DNA of 10,225 bases, from the NCBI GenBank assembly GCA_002368575.1, contig DFEA01000008.1, positions 2,534 through 12,758 on the forward strand, in the 5' to 3' direction. Position 1 is the first letter of the stretch. Each line of letters opens with the position of its first letter. Shown here piece after piece: positions 1 through 6,818 of this stretch. The position numbers were made by a program, and so were the translations under genes. The notes beneath the pieces were generated by a model that ran no database searches, had not been told where the DNA came from, and saw only the letters and a program-made list of their open reading frames with translations. The DNA is from Lachnospiraceae bacterium UBA3814 (GTDB lineage Bacteria; Bacillota; Clostridia; Lachnospirales; Lachnospiraceae).

Positions 1-290
1 CCTCATATCCGTCATCCTCCTCATAGTACCCTTCATTATCCTCTGAAGCATACTCTCCGGTCATATCGTCAGGTTCTCCGTAACCTTCAAAATCCTCGTC
101 TTCACCATATTCATCGTCTTCATAATACTCATCCTCTTCATAATCCTCAGCTTCATCCTCATAATACGCCGCGTCCCCATCTTCAAAGTATTCGGCGTCA
201 GCACCGTCCTCATAGTACTCATCGCCCTCTTCTTCATAATAACCGTCGTTCTCATCCTCATAGTACTCCTCATCCCCGGTCATATCCTCG
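1..290 (-). repeat. Degenerate repeat encoding an acidic Tyr-Tyr-Glu-Asp tail
   Basis: On the plus strand the words CTCATAGTACTC and CTTCATAATA recur roughly every 25-30 bases, for example near 20, 120, 160, 210, 235 and 260. In the coding frame these are variants of YYED, YYEE, YFED or YEED spaced about 8-10 residues apart and separated by Asp/Glu/Gly/Ala. The repeat is imperfect at both DNA and protein level, so it looks like an expanded low-complexity domain and not a recent tandem duplication. It continues past the window edge. Similar open reading in the other frames is a by-product of the repeat. Confidence 0.75.
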
Positions 291-1906
291 TCACCGTCAG
301 GATCAGCGTACCGTGCGCGTATCCCTTTCCTTTGTGCGGAAGGCTCCTTCCCGGCATTTTCGGCCTCCTGTGCCATTATCTCCCTTTCTTCCGCTTCCTC
401 CCTTTTTATCTCGTCATAGAGTTCATCGTCCTCTCCGATAAAAACAAGAGCCATAGCCCTCCTCATTAGCTCTTCCTGATCTTCCTCGGTAAGCTCCTCT
501 TCCTCCTCCTCTTCATACTCTGCGTAATCTGACCATATATCCGTGCTGATAAAGTTTTCCGGATGCTGGTTATCATACATGTACGAAAGTCCGGCACATG
601 CATATACTATCAGGAGCTCAAAGATATAATAGCCGTTTGAATCCGTTACTGCCCTGATAAAGGCCGTGACGAGCATAAAAACAGACATGAGCATGACCGG
701 CAGCGCCTTACCGTTCCTGCTTCTGAACATATAGATAACACAGCTGCCCGAAAGGATCAGCGAAAACATGTACAGCAGGTTTGTAGCCAGCTGAAGCCAG
801 GAGGACTCGATGGCGGATATGCTTGAGCCGTCCTTTTTAAATAAAAAGTAATAATTCTCGGTGATGTTCTGATTCTGATTATTGATGTCCTCGCGGAAGC
901 TTTCGTATATCTGTGAAAGCTCGTAGTGCTCTCCCGTTTCCTCATTCGAGGTGACATTAAACCTTGAAAAGGAGTAGCTTAAGACCTCAGACATCGGAAC
1001 ACCCAGGGCTGAGGCTTTGATTGCGGACAATAATACAAACGTAAGGATTATCCCCGAAAGAGTAATGAAAAATGACTTAAGGCTCTCTCTTGAGAAAACA
1101 AGATAGTGAATGGCCATAGCAATGATAAAGAATATGGTGACCGGATCGGTGAACAGCATAAAGCCGGCAGCCACGGCAAGCAGGATATCCATGACCACAC
1201 GCTTAACGGGTCCCGGCTCCTGTGACATGTAAATATGGATATAAATATCAAGGCTTATAAAAACCGTAAGTGTAAACAGGATAACAGAATTGTAGGAATA
1301 GACCCCGTAGGCCTGTGAGGGTATCAGAAGAGTGGCGGCAAAGGCAATGAGCCCGCACAGCCTTCCGCCGACCGCTTCCGTGATATGCGCCGCGAAAATG
1401 GCCGTGACCAGTATTATCGAGGCATTAAGGTACAGGACGGTCTTTGGAAGGACCCCCGTAAAATTAAAGATAAAGGAAAGCAGCACCGAATAGGCAAAGT
1501 CTGAGGGATTCCTCAGGCATTTGGTAACCACGTCGAGGCTTCCGCTCAAGGTGCCGTCCTGTATAAAGGTGGCTGCCCGGTAAAACAGGGAATCCTCTAC
1601 AGGAAGCGTGGTCTCGAACTGAAACCTTCTGTAAAAGAAGAAAACGCCCAGAGCCACCATGATAAGGAGCTCCAGAACGGTATAGCCCGCGGAGGCCATG
1701 CTTTGGGGTGAAAAAGCGATGAGCTTGGTGATCAGGTTAACAAGTACGAACACCAAAACAAGGATCCCTCCGAATATAAGCATGTAGAAGAATCCTTCGT
1801 TCTGAGCGATTATCTGGTCATAGACAGTAGAAAACAGGATAAAAACAAGAGAGACCAGGGAAAACGCCCCTGTTATAACAGATGCCTTGCCGCCGTTCTG
1901 CCGCAT
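1..1906 (-). CDS. Polytopic membrane protein, GT-C glycosyltransferase-like, with acidic Tyr-rich tail (partial, 3' end outside window)
   Basis: About 635 residues are visible and the stop lies beyond the window edge. The start is ATG at 1906: an in-frame TAA directly precedes it and AAGGGG lies just upstream. Roughly ten hydrophobic segments span residues 10-440, the first three near 9-27, 40-64 and 76-92. The first long loop carries an acidic pair (Glu-Asp near 104-105, in PVEDSLFYRAA) followed by a YSVLLSFIFNFTG stretch. This resembles the acidic first loop and next helix of GT-C enzymes of the ArnT/PMT/GT39 type, which transfer sugars from polyprenyl-phosphate donors on the outer face of the membrane. 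From about residue 455 the protein becomes a cytosolic, extremely acidic region. It is highly charged up to about 530 and then shows Tyr-Tyr-Glu-Asp repeats to the window edge. It lies 77 bases after yebC with no visible terminator, so the two are probably co-transcribed. Membrane topology is clear; the enzyme family is an inference from loop pattern and could be wrong. Confidence 0.6.
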   Translation of the reverse strand, partial: MRQNGGKASVITGAFSLVSLVFILFSTVYDQIIAQNEGFFYMLIFGGILVLVFVLVNLITKLIAFSPQSMASAGYTVLELLIMVALGVFFFYRRFQFETTLPVEDSLFYRAATFIQDGTLSGSLDVVTKCLRNPSDFAYSVLLSFIFNFTGVLPKTVLYLNASIILVTAIFAAHITEAVGGRLCGLIAFAATLLIPSQAYGVYSYNSVILFTLTVFISLDIYIHIYMSQEPGPVKRVVMDILLAVAAGFMLFTDPVTIFFIIAMAIHYLVFSRESLKSFFITLSGIILTFVLLSAIKASALGVPMSEVLSYSFSRFNVTSNEETGEHYELSQIYESFREDINNQNQNITENYYFLFKKDGSSISAIESSWLQLATNLLYMFSLILSGSCVIYMFRSRNGKALPVMLMSVFMLVTAFIRAVTDSNGYYIFELLIVYACAGLSYMYDNQHPENFISTDIWSDYAEYEEEEEEELTEEDQEELMRRAMALVFIGEDDELYDEIKREEAEEREIMAQEAENAGKEPSAQRKGIRARYADPDGDEDMTGDEEYYEDENDGYYEEEGDEYYEDGADAEYFEDGDAAYYEDEAEDYEEDEYYEDDEYGEDEDFEGYGEPDDMTGEYASEDNEGYYEEDDGYE

Positions 1907-1983
1907 TTATTCCCCTTAAAGCTCTTTGCAGCCCTTATGACTGCCAGTCTCCCGGATAACAGGAGGCCTGCCATAACAGCCTG

Positions 1984-2712
1984 TCATTCATCCCAGTTAT
2001 GATAAACAGCCTGCACGTCATCGTCTTCGTCCAGCAGATCAAGTGTTTTCTGGATATTCTTTATTGCGGTCTCGTCTGTAAGCGTAACATAATTCTGCGG
2101 GATCATCGTTATCTCTGCGGAGATCATCGGAATACCCGCATCAGAAAGCACCTTTCTGACATTTTCAAACTCATCCTCTCCGGTAAGTATCTCATAGGCC
2201 TCCTCTTCCTCTGAGAAATCGTCCGCTCCCGCATCGAGAGCCATCATCATAAGATCGTCCGGATCGACGTCAGTCTCTTCCTTGTCTATTATGATCTGGC
2301 CCTTCTTATCAAACATATATGATACGCAGCCCTGGGTGCCTACGCTTCCGCTGCCCTTTGTAAAGGCCGAGCGCACGTTTGCCGCGGTCCTGTTTTTATT
2401 ATCCGTAAGAGCGTCTACTATGATCGCGATGCCGTTGGGGCCGTAGCCCTCATAGGACACATATTCATAGTTCACGTTTCCCGAATCCCCGGCAGCCTTT
2501 TTAATGCCCCGTTCTATCGTATCATTGGGCATATTGGCAGCCTTGGCCTTCTGGATCACCGCCTGAAGCTTGAAATTATTGTTGGGATCCGGTCCGCCTT
2601 CCTTAACGGCAACCGCGATCTCACGACCTATTATTGTAAAGATCTTTCCCTTTGCGGCATCGTTTTTCTCCTTTTTATGTTTGATATTCGCAAATTTTGA
2701 ATGTCCGGACAT
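1984..2712 (-). CDS. yebC: YebC/PmpR/TACO1-family protein
   Basis: The 242 residues match the usual length of this family. The protein opens with the family signature MSGHSKFANIKHKKEKNDA followed by KGKIFT, then GGPDPNNNFKLQAVIQKAKAANMPNDTIERGIKKAAG, the conserved helical N-terminal domain. The middle contains YEGYGPNGIAIIVDALTDNKNRT and the GSVGTQGCVSYMF stretch, and the C-terminal half is acidic, as is normal. Residue 7 is Phe where most members have Trp. YebC proteins are cytosolic. They were long annotated as transcription regulators, but work on bacterial YebC and mitochondrial TACO1 links them to translation, including relief of ribosome stalling at proline-rich stretches. The start is ATG at 2712 with an AGAGG about 11 bases upstream. 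A promoter and a 5' untranslated region of about 100 bases lie immediately upstream, so the gene probably begins its own transcript and is read through into the membrane protein at 1906. Confidence 0.95.
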   Translation of the reverse strand: MSGHSKFANIKHKKEKNDAAKGKIFTIIGREIAVAVKEGGPDPNNNFKLQAVIQKAKAANMPNDTIERGIKKAAGDSGNVNYEYVSYEGYGPNGIAIIVDALTDNKNRTAANVRSAFTKGSGSVGTQGCVSYMFDKKGQIIIDKEETDVDPDDLMMMALDAGADDFSEEEEAYEILTGEDEFENVRKVLSDAGIPMISAEITMIPQNYVTLTDETAIKNIQKTLDLLDEDDDVQAVYHNWDE

Positions 2713-2745
2713 ACCTGTAAATACCTCTTTCCTGAATAATTGCCG

Positions 2746-2765
2746 GAAACGGAACAGTCCGTTTC
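2746..2765 (-). promoter_or_regulatory. Hairpin in the yebC leader
   Basis: An 8-base perfect inverted repeat (GAAACGGA / TCCGTTTC) encloses a 4-base loop. It lies between the predicted transcription start near 2816 and the yebC ATG at 2712, about 33 bases before the start codon. No run of T follows on the minus strand, so it is not an intrinsic terminator. It may stabilise the mRNA or influence translation; function is unknown. Confidence 0.5.
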
Positions 2766-2822
2766 ACCTTCATAACTGATGACATCACATCATCACTTAC
2801 GGCACATGAATTTATTTCGTTC

Positions 2823-2851
2823 ACTATACCATTTATTTTCAAAACAGACAA
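2823..2851 (-). promoter_or_regulatory. Predicted sigma-A promoter for yebC
   Basis: On the minus strand TTGTCT (2846-2851) and TATAGT (2823-2828) are separated by exactly 17 bases. The -10 element is preceded by TGG, giving an extended -10 (TGn). Predicted transcription starts near 2816, about 100 bases before the yebC ATG. The -35 element lies inside the T-rich tail of the hairpin that follows alr, so the end of one transcript and the start of the next share sequence. This is the best housekeeping promoter I could see between genes in the window. Confidence 0.65.
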
Positions 2852-2871
2852 GCCTGCCTCACGAGGTCAGG
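2841..2871 (-). terminator. Terminator-like hairpin after alr
   Basis: Starting 14 bases after the alr stop codon, the minus strand has CCTG-A-CCTC, a 2-base loop, then GAGG-CAGG (2853-2871). This is an 8-pair stem with one bulged A. It is followed by a tail containing six T in ten bases and ending in TTTT (2841-2852). The stem is short and the tail interrupted, so termination may be partial. It would close the operon that runs down from citrate synthase and leave yebC on its own promoter. Confidence 0.45.
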
Positions 2872-2884
2872 GTCATATTCCTGT

Positions 2885-4009
2885 CTAAGTGCGGGTATAA
2901 ATCCTTGGGACCCTCTCGGAAATATCACACACCAGCTCATAGTTGAAGCGTCCCGACAGCTCCCCAAGCTCCTCCGCGGTTATACACCCGTCTCCCTGAC
3001 TGCCAAGGAGCACCACCTCATCAAACTCGCGGGCCTTGATATCCGTAACATCGACCATTAGCTGATCCATGCAGACCCTTCCGATGACAGGTGCCCTTTT
3101 CCCGCGGATAAGTACCTCTCCCCTGTTTGAAAGGGATCTGGGATAGCCGTCCGCATATCCTGCCGGAATGGTTGCTATCCTTGTTCTTCTTGTGGTCACG
3201 AAGGTACCCCCGTAGCTTACCGGAGTATTTTCAGGGACCTCCTTGATCAATACGATCGAGCTTTTAATGGTTATCGCGGGCTTAAGTCCGTATTTTCCGA
3301 TATCCACCTCTTCAGAGGGCTTTAAGCCGTAGATTATCACCCCGGCTCTTACCAACCCCGTATCTGCCTCCGGCAGCTCTAAAATTGCCGCTGAATTTGC
3401 GCAGTGCTTATATTTTATGTAAACCAATTTGTCAAGCTCCCCGCAGAAATCGTTAAAGCTTCTGAGCTGCTCATACGCAAAGCTCTTATCCCCTTCATCG
3501 GCTCTTGAAAAATGTGTAAAGATGCCCTCGATATCGATATTAGGAAGCTCGCTTATCCTTTTTATTTCGTTCAGGCTTTCCTTTTCGGTATTAAAGCCTA
3601 TCCGCGACATTCCTGTATCAAGCTTTATATGCAGCTTCACGTTTTTCCCAAGCTTTTTTGCCGCTTCGGAAAGGCTTATCGCGGTCTCCGTTTTAAAGAC
3701 CGTCAGGCTTATGTCGTTTTGTATCAGCTTCTCATAATCCTCGGGATAGGTATAGCCAAGGATAAGTATCTCCTTTTTTATACCGTTCCTCCGAAGCTCC
3801 AAGGCCTCCTCTGCCGTTGCCAGAGCATAGCCGAAAACATATTCCTTATCATCCAGAGCCTCTGCTATCCTGAGGGCCCCGTGTCCGTAGCCGTTTGCCT
3901 TTATAACGGCAAGTATGGCGGTATCCTTTTTAAGAGTATTGTGAATGCTCTCCATATTATCGCAGATCGCTTTAAGAGATACCTCCGCTGCTATCCTTCT
4001 TATACTCAC
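2885..4009 (-). CDS. alr: Alanine racemase
   Basis: This 374-residue enzyme interconverts L- and D-alanine in the cytosol with pyridoxal phosphate, supplying D-alanine for peptidoglycan. The N-terminal TIM barrel carries the PLP lysine in AVIKANGYGHG (Lys37). Lys129 in KLHIKLDTGMSR sits where Bacillus-type enzymes have a carbamylated lysine, and Arg136 follows in the same block. The C-terminal beta domain carries the second catalytic base in SYGGTF (Tyr266) and the substrate-site motif VCMDQLMVDVT. Length and domain order are normal. The start is GTG at 4009, which overlaps the TGA of the preceding gene as GTGA. An AAAGGAG at 4018-4024, 8 bases upstream and inside that gene, supports this start. 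Translation is therefore probably coupled to the NAD(P)HX repair gene. The same pairing of a YjeF-type gene with alr is common in Firmicutes, often with acpS nearby, but acpS is absent here. Confidence 0.96.
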   Translation of the reverse strand: MSIRRIAAEVSLKAICDNMESIHNTLKKDTAILAVIKANGYGHGALRIAEALDDKEYVFGYALATAEEALELRRNGIKKEILILGYTYPEDYEKLIQNDISLTVFKTETAISLSEAAKKLGKNVKLHIKLDTGMSRIGFNTEKESLNEIKRISELPNIDIEGIFTHFSRADEGDKSFAYEQLRSFNDFCGELDKLVYIKYKHCANSAAILELPEADTGLVRAGVIIYGLKPSEEVDIGKYGLKPAITIKSSIVLIKEVPENTPVSYGGTFVTTRRTRIATIPAGYADGYPRSLSNRGEVLIRGKRAPVIGRVCMDQLMVDVTDIKAREFDEVVLLGSQGDGCITAEELGELSGRFNYELVCDISERVPRIYTRT

Positions 4010-5514
4010 TCAAAGCACTCCTTTAAATATCCTATGACGTCCCGCGCAAGCAGTCCGCTTTTCCCGGTGTGAATAACCGCCTTATCGGCAGCGTACCCGT
4101 GGATAAAGGCCCCGAAGGAGGCGGCGTCAAAGGCATTCATTCCCTGTGACAAAAGCCCCGCGATGATCCCGAACAGGACATCACCCATTCCCGCGACAGC
4201 CATACCGTTATTGCCGCTTGTATTGACTCTGCAGCCAAAGGATGGTCTGGTAATGACTGTACGTGCATCCTTAAGCACACAGACAAGGTTCAGACGTTCG
4301 GAAACGTTTTTCGCAACGTGGATGATATCATCAAGTACTATGCTCCGTTCGATATCCATAAACCTTGCCATTTCCATAATATGCGGAGTAATGATGATAT
4401 CTCTTGTATAATTCTGCGAAAGGTATTCCTCGTATTCCCTGAGCGGCATAATTGCGTCGGCGTCTATCACAAGGGGCTTTTCGCATCTGTAAAGCAGCAG
4501 CCTGAGCATACCTGAGGCACTCCTGTCCTTACCGATCCCAGGCCCGATAGCGATCACATCGGCCCACTCGGCGGCTTTCATTAGCTTTTCCTCTGAAGGC
4601 TCGGAGGAATAGGTGTCCACTATTGTCTCGGGACAGTTGTTAAGTATAAGCTCACGGTTTGCCGAATGGGTATATACCCTTACCATTCCCACGCCTGTGC
4701 CAAAGGCGGCCCTTGCGGCAAGAAGAGCGCACCCTCCTGCCCCCTCAGAGCCTGCAATGATAAGGAGCTTTCCGTAGGTGCCCTTGTTGGAATAATCCTT
4801 CCTGTGAACGCAGGGAAGATCCGATGGCTCTATCGCGGTGTACTCGGGCTTTGTATTCAGAAATGAACGTTTTGTGATCCCGATCTGAGCGCAGACAAGC
4901 TTCCCGGTATATTCGCTTCCGGGGTAAAGAAGCTGCCCCAGCTTCTTAAAGCCAAAGGTGACCGTCATATCAGCCCTGACCGCCGCTCCGAGGATCTTGC
5001 CGGTGTCAGCGGCTATCCCCGAGGGGATGTCCACCGAAACAACATAGGCTCCTTCCTCTCTGGCCTCGTTTATCCTTTCGGCTATATGGGCCTTATCCGC
5101 ATTTAAGGGCCTGTTCAGCCCGATACCGAACATTGCGTCTATTATCAGGGTCGAATTATCCTCATCCCAGTCAAAATCCTCTGAGAACAGCACGGGGATC
5201 TCATACTTGTAACAGATCTCCTTCTGCAGCCTTGCTCCCGGCGATAAGGAGCTGAAATCTCCCTTTCCCGTATAAAGGATCCTTGTGAATATTTCCTTCT
5301 CCGTAAGAAGCCTAGCTACAGCGAAGCCGTCTCCCCCGTTGTTGCCGCTTCCGCAGACTACAAGGACCTCTTCGGTATTATAGCCCTCGCGCTCTATGGC
5401 ATCCACGACAGAAAGGGCGGCCCTCTCCATCAGCACCTCGGAGGGAACCCTGAAATAATTGATCGTGGCATCATCAGCCTTGCTCATCTGAGCCGCAGTC
5501 AATATAGCTTCCAT
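4006..5514 (-). CDS. nnr: Bifunctional NAD(P)H-hydrate epimerase / ADP- or ATP-dependent NAD(P)H-hydrate dehydratase
   Basis: This 502-residue fusion repairs damaged (hydrated) NADH and NADPH. The N-terminal YjeF_N epimerase domain (about 1-220) interconverts the R and S hydrates. It shows VVCGSGNNGGDGFAVARLL (53-70), IDAMFGIG (catalytic Asp region, 125-132) and VVSVDIPSG. The C-terminal ribokinase-like dehydratase domain (about 235-500) shows KGTYGKLLIIAGS, IGPGIGKD (323-330), PLVIDADAI, ITPH (375-378) and AGMGDVLFGIIAGLLSQG with catalytic Asp445. Both domains look intact and the length is typical of the fused form. One small departure is TPHIMEMARFM, where relatives usually have a glycine before the Glu (TPHxGEM). 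The start is ATG at 5514, with GAAGG and AAAAGGG a few bases upstream. It begins 17 bases after the coiled-coil gene and ends in a 4-base overlap with alr. Its place in a unit with rex and isocitrate dehydrogenase suits a nicotinamide-cofactor theme. Confidence 0.94.
   Translation of the reverse strand: MEAILTAAQMSKADDATINYFRVPSEVLMERAALSVVDAIEREGYNTEEVLVVCGSGNNGGDGFAVARLLTEKEIFTRILYTGKGDFSSLSPGARLQKEICYKYEIPVLFSEDFDWDEDNSTLIIDAMFGIGLNRPLNADKAHIAERINEAREEGAYVVSVDIPSGIAADTGKILGAAVRADMTVTFGFKKLGQLLYPGSEYTGKLVCAQIGITKRSFLNTKPEYTAIEPSDLPCVHRKDYSNKGTYGKLLIIAGSEGAGGCALLAARAAFGTGVGMVRVYTHSANRELILNNCPETIVDTYSSEPSEEKLMKAAEWADVIAIGPGIGKDRSASGMLRLLLYRCEKPLVIDADAIMPLREYEEYLSQNYTRDIIITPHIMEMARFMDIERSIVLDDIIHVAKNVSERLNLVCVLKDARTVITRPSFGCRVNTSGNNGMAVAGMGDVLFGIIAGLLSQGMNAFDAASFGAFIHGYAADKAVIHTGKSGLLARDVIGYLKECFE
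4018..4024 (-). promoter_or_regulatory. Ribosome binding site deciding the GTG start of alr
   Basis: AAAGGAG on the minus strand lies inside the last codons of the upstream gene, 8 bases before the GTG at 4009. It supports GTG as the true alr start and makes translational coupling across the 4-base overlap likely. Confidence 0.75.
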
Positions 5515-5531
5515 CAGCCTTCACCCTTTTC

Positions 5532-6182
5532 CTAAACATTGTCATCCTGTACGCTGCCCTCAGCTTTTCTTAACCTCGGCTCATATCTCATATCAAACAG
5601 CTCCATTACCTCAGGACCGAAGATATCATGCATGAAGGAGTAGAGCTCTCCGTTATAGTACTCCTTTTCCTGCTTTGTGATGAGCTGTTTTTTCAGCTCA
5701 ATGCGGACATTATGTATCCAGTCGGCAATACGCTCTATCTCGGTCGTATTCGCATCGAGCTTTTCATAACAGAGCTCCATGGTATTTATCATGAGCTCCC
5801 GGTTTACCCTGTCTATACTTCTCGGAAGCTCCAGCATTTCGTCCTCATATGAGGAAAGCTTATCATTGGCCTCGTCTATCAGGCGCTTGTTTTCCGCGAT
5901 CTTTTTTTCAGCCTCCGACCTTGCAGAGGAATTTTCCTCACCGTCGTTCATATGGGCGACAATGTCATTCATAAGATCGCTCTTTATTTTTTTCAGCCCC
6001 TTTACATCGCTGTTTATTTTACCCTGCCTTTTCAGGAGCTCGGTAAGCTCGCCCTCAAGCCTTACGATCTCATCGGTCGTTCCGGTCTTCTTGAACAGCT
6101 TATGCCACTTATTGTCCAGTATCAGTATGGGGATCTTTTTTTCCTTTATGGCTTCCCTGAATTTTTCTTCTGAATAAGACAT
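5532..6182 (-). CDS. Uncharacterised coiled-coil protein between rex and nnr
   Basis: I cannot assign a function. The 216-residue protein is soluble, has no signal peptide or membrane segment, and is rich in Lys, Glu, Asp and Leu. Residues 1-30 form a short conserved-looking head (IPILILDNKWHKLF). Residues about 35-140 have long heptad-like runs of Leu/Ile with charged residues, which I read as two coiled-coil arms broken near 78-85 (NDGEENSS). The C-terminal part is less helical and ends in YSFMHDIFGPEVMELFDMRYEPRL. From memory, similar proteins occur beside rex in other Lachnospiraceae, but I could not check this. Its ATG shares two bases with the rex stop (TAATG). A GGAGG lies about 12 bases upstream, inside rex, so translation is probably coupled to rex. 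A role with Rex, with NAD(P)HX repair or with something unrelated cannot be separated from the sequence. Confidence 0.85.
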   Translation of the reverse strand: MSYSEEKFREAIKEKKIPILILDNKWHKLFKKTGTTDEIVRLEGELTELLKRQGKINSDVKGLKKIKSDLMNDIVAHMNDGEENSSARSEAEKKIAENKRLIDEANDKLSSYEDEMLELPRSIDRVNRELMINTMELCYEKLDANTTEIERIADWIHNVRIELKKQLITKQEKEYYNGELYSFMHDIFGPEVMELFDMRYEPRLRKAEGSVQDDNV

Positions 6183-6814
6183 TACTGCGTCTTACCTCCA
6201 AGCTTGTACGAAAGCTCCAGCAGGCTGTCATAGAGGTGAACGTTGACGACAGCCAGCTCATCCGGGACATTAAGGTCTGTATGGGCAAAATTCCATATGC
6301 CCTTTATGCCGCTTTTTACAAGCTCCTCCGCCACCTCTACCGCTTCACTCTTCGGGATGGTAAGGACTGCTATGTCGATATCGTTATCCCTTATGAACTG
6401 CTTCATATCCTCCATCCTGCAGATGGGGATATCACGGATGAGCCTGCCGTGTTTTTTTTCGTCAATATCAAATATCCCTTTGATTATAAAACCGCGCTTT
6501 TCAAAATTGACATAATTTGCCAGAGCCTGACCGAGATTTCCGGCTCCTACTATGATAAGGCGATGCTCCCTGTTGAGCCCAAGTATCCTGCTGATCTCCT
6601 CATAGAGCGATTCCACGTTATAGCCGTAGCCCTGCTGTCCGAAGCCGCCGAAATGGTTCAGATCCTGCCGTATCTGGGAAGCGGTGACTCTCATGAGCAC
6701 CGAAAGGTCATGGGATGAAATACGCTCTACTCCGCTGTCCTTAAGCTCACCGAGATACCTGAAATATCTTGGCAGCCTTTCTATGACCGCCCTTGAAATT
6801 CCTTTTTCCTCCAT
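6182..6814 (-). CDS. rex: Redox-sensing transcriptional repressor Rex
   Basis: The 210 residues match the family length. Rex dimers bind operators when NADH/NAD+ is low and release DNA when NADH binds, controlling fermentation and respiratory genes. The N-terminal winged helix (about 1-80) contains RLPRYFRYL and the recognition region VTASQIRQDLNHFGGFGQQGYGY. The Rossmann domain begins at LIIVGAGNLGQAL (GxGxxG at 90-95), with Asp116 in GIFDID placed to contact the adenine ribose. WNFAHTDL near 174-181 and a C-terminal helix, used for domain swapping in known structures, complete the fold. The start is ATG at 6814, only 4 bases after the isocitrate dehydrogenase stop. The ribosome binding site is weak (GGAG about 15 bases away), so rex probably depends on readthrough and coupling. 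I found no convincing Rex operator in the intergenic sequences here. Confidence 0.95.
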   Translation of the reverse strand: MEEKGISRAVIERLPRYFRYLGELKDSGVERISSHDLSVLMRVTASQIRQDLNHFGGFGQQGYGYNVESLYEEISRILGLNREHRLIIVGAGNLGQALANYVNFEKRGFIIKGIFDIDEKKHGRLIRDIPICRMEDMKQFIRDNDIDIAVLTIPKSEAVEVAEELVKSGIKGIWNFAHTDLNVPDELAVVNVHLYDSLLELSYKLGGKTQ

Positions 6815-6818
6815 AGGC

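Noticed and set aside
61..273. A 70-codon reading frame on the minus strand rich in Met and Arg.
   Set aside because: It is an alternative frame of the acidic repeat region; the Met/Arg/Thr composition follows directly from the repeated CTCAT/TCATA words.
1873..1974. A small minus-strand frame of 33 codons (starting MAGLLLSGRL) spanning the gap after yebC and the start of the membrane-protein gene.
   Set aside because: It has no good ribosome binding site, overlaps a well-supported start in another frame, and resembles nothing I recognise.
3512..4072. A 186-codon plus-strand open frame opposite alr.
   Set aside because: It lies almost wholly opposite a strongly supported alanine racemase gene, has no family resemblance, and reflects codon bias on the true strand. 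The same applies to the other long plus-strand frames opposite yebC, nnr, rex, icd and citrate synthase.
5282..5298. A TTGTGAATATTTCC sequence resembling half of a Rex operator.
   Set aside because: The second half of the palindrome (TCACAA) is missing and the site is deep inside the nnr coding region.
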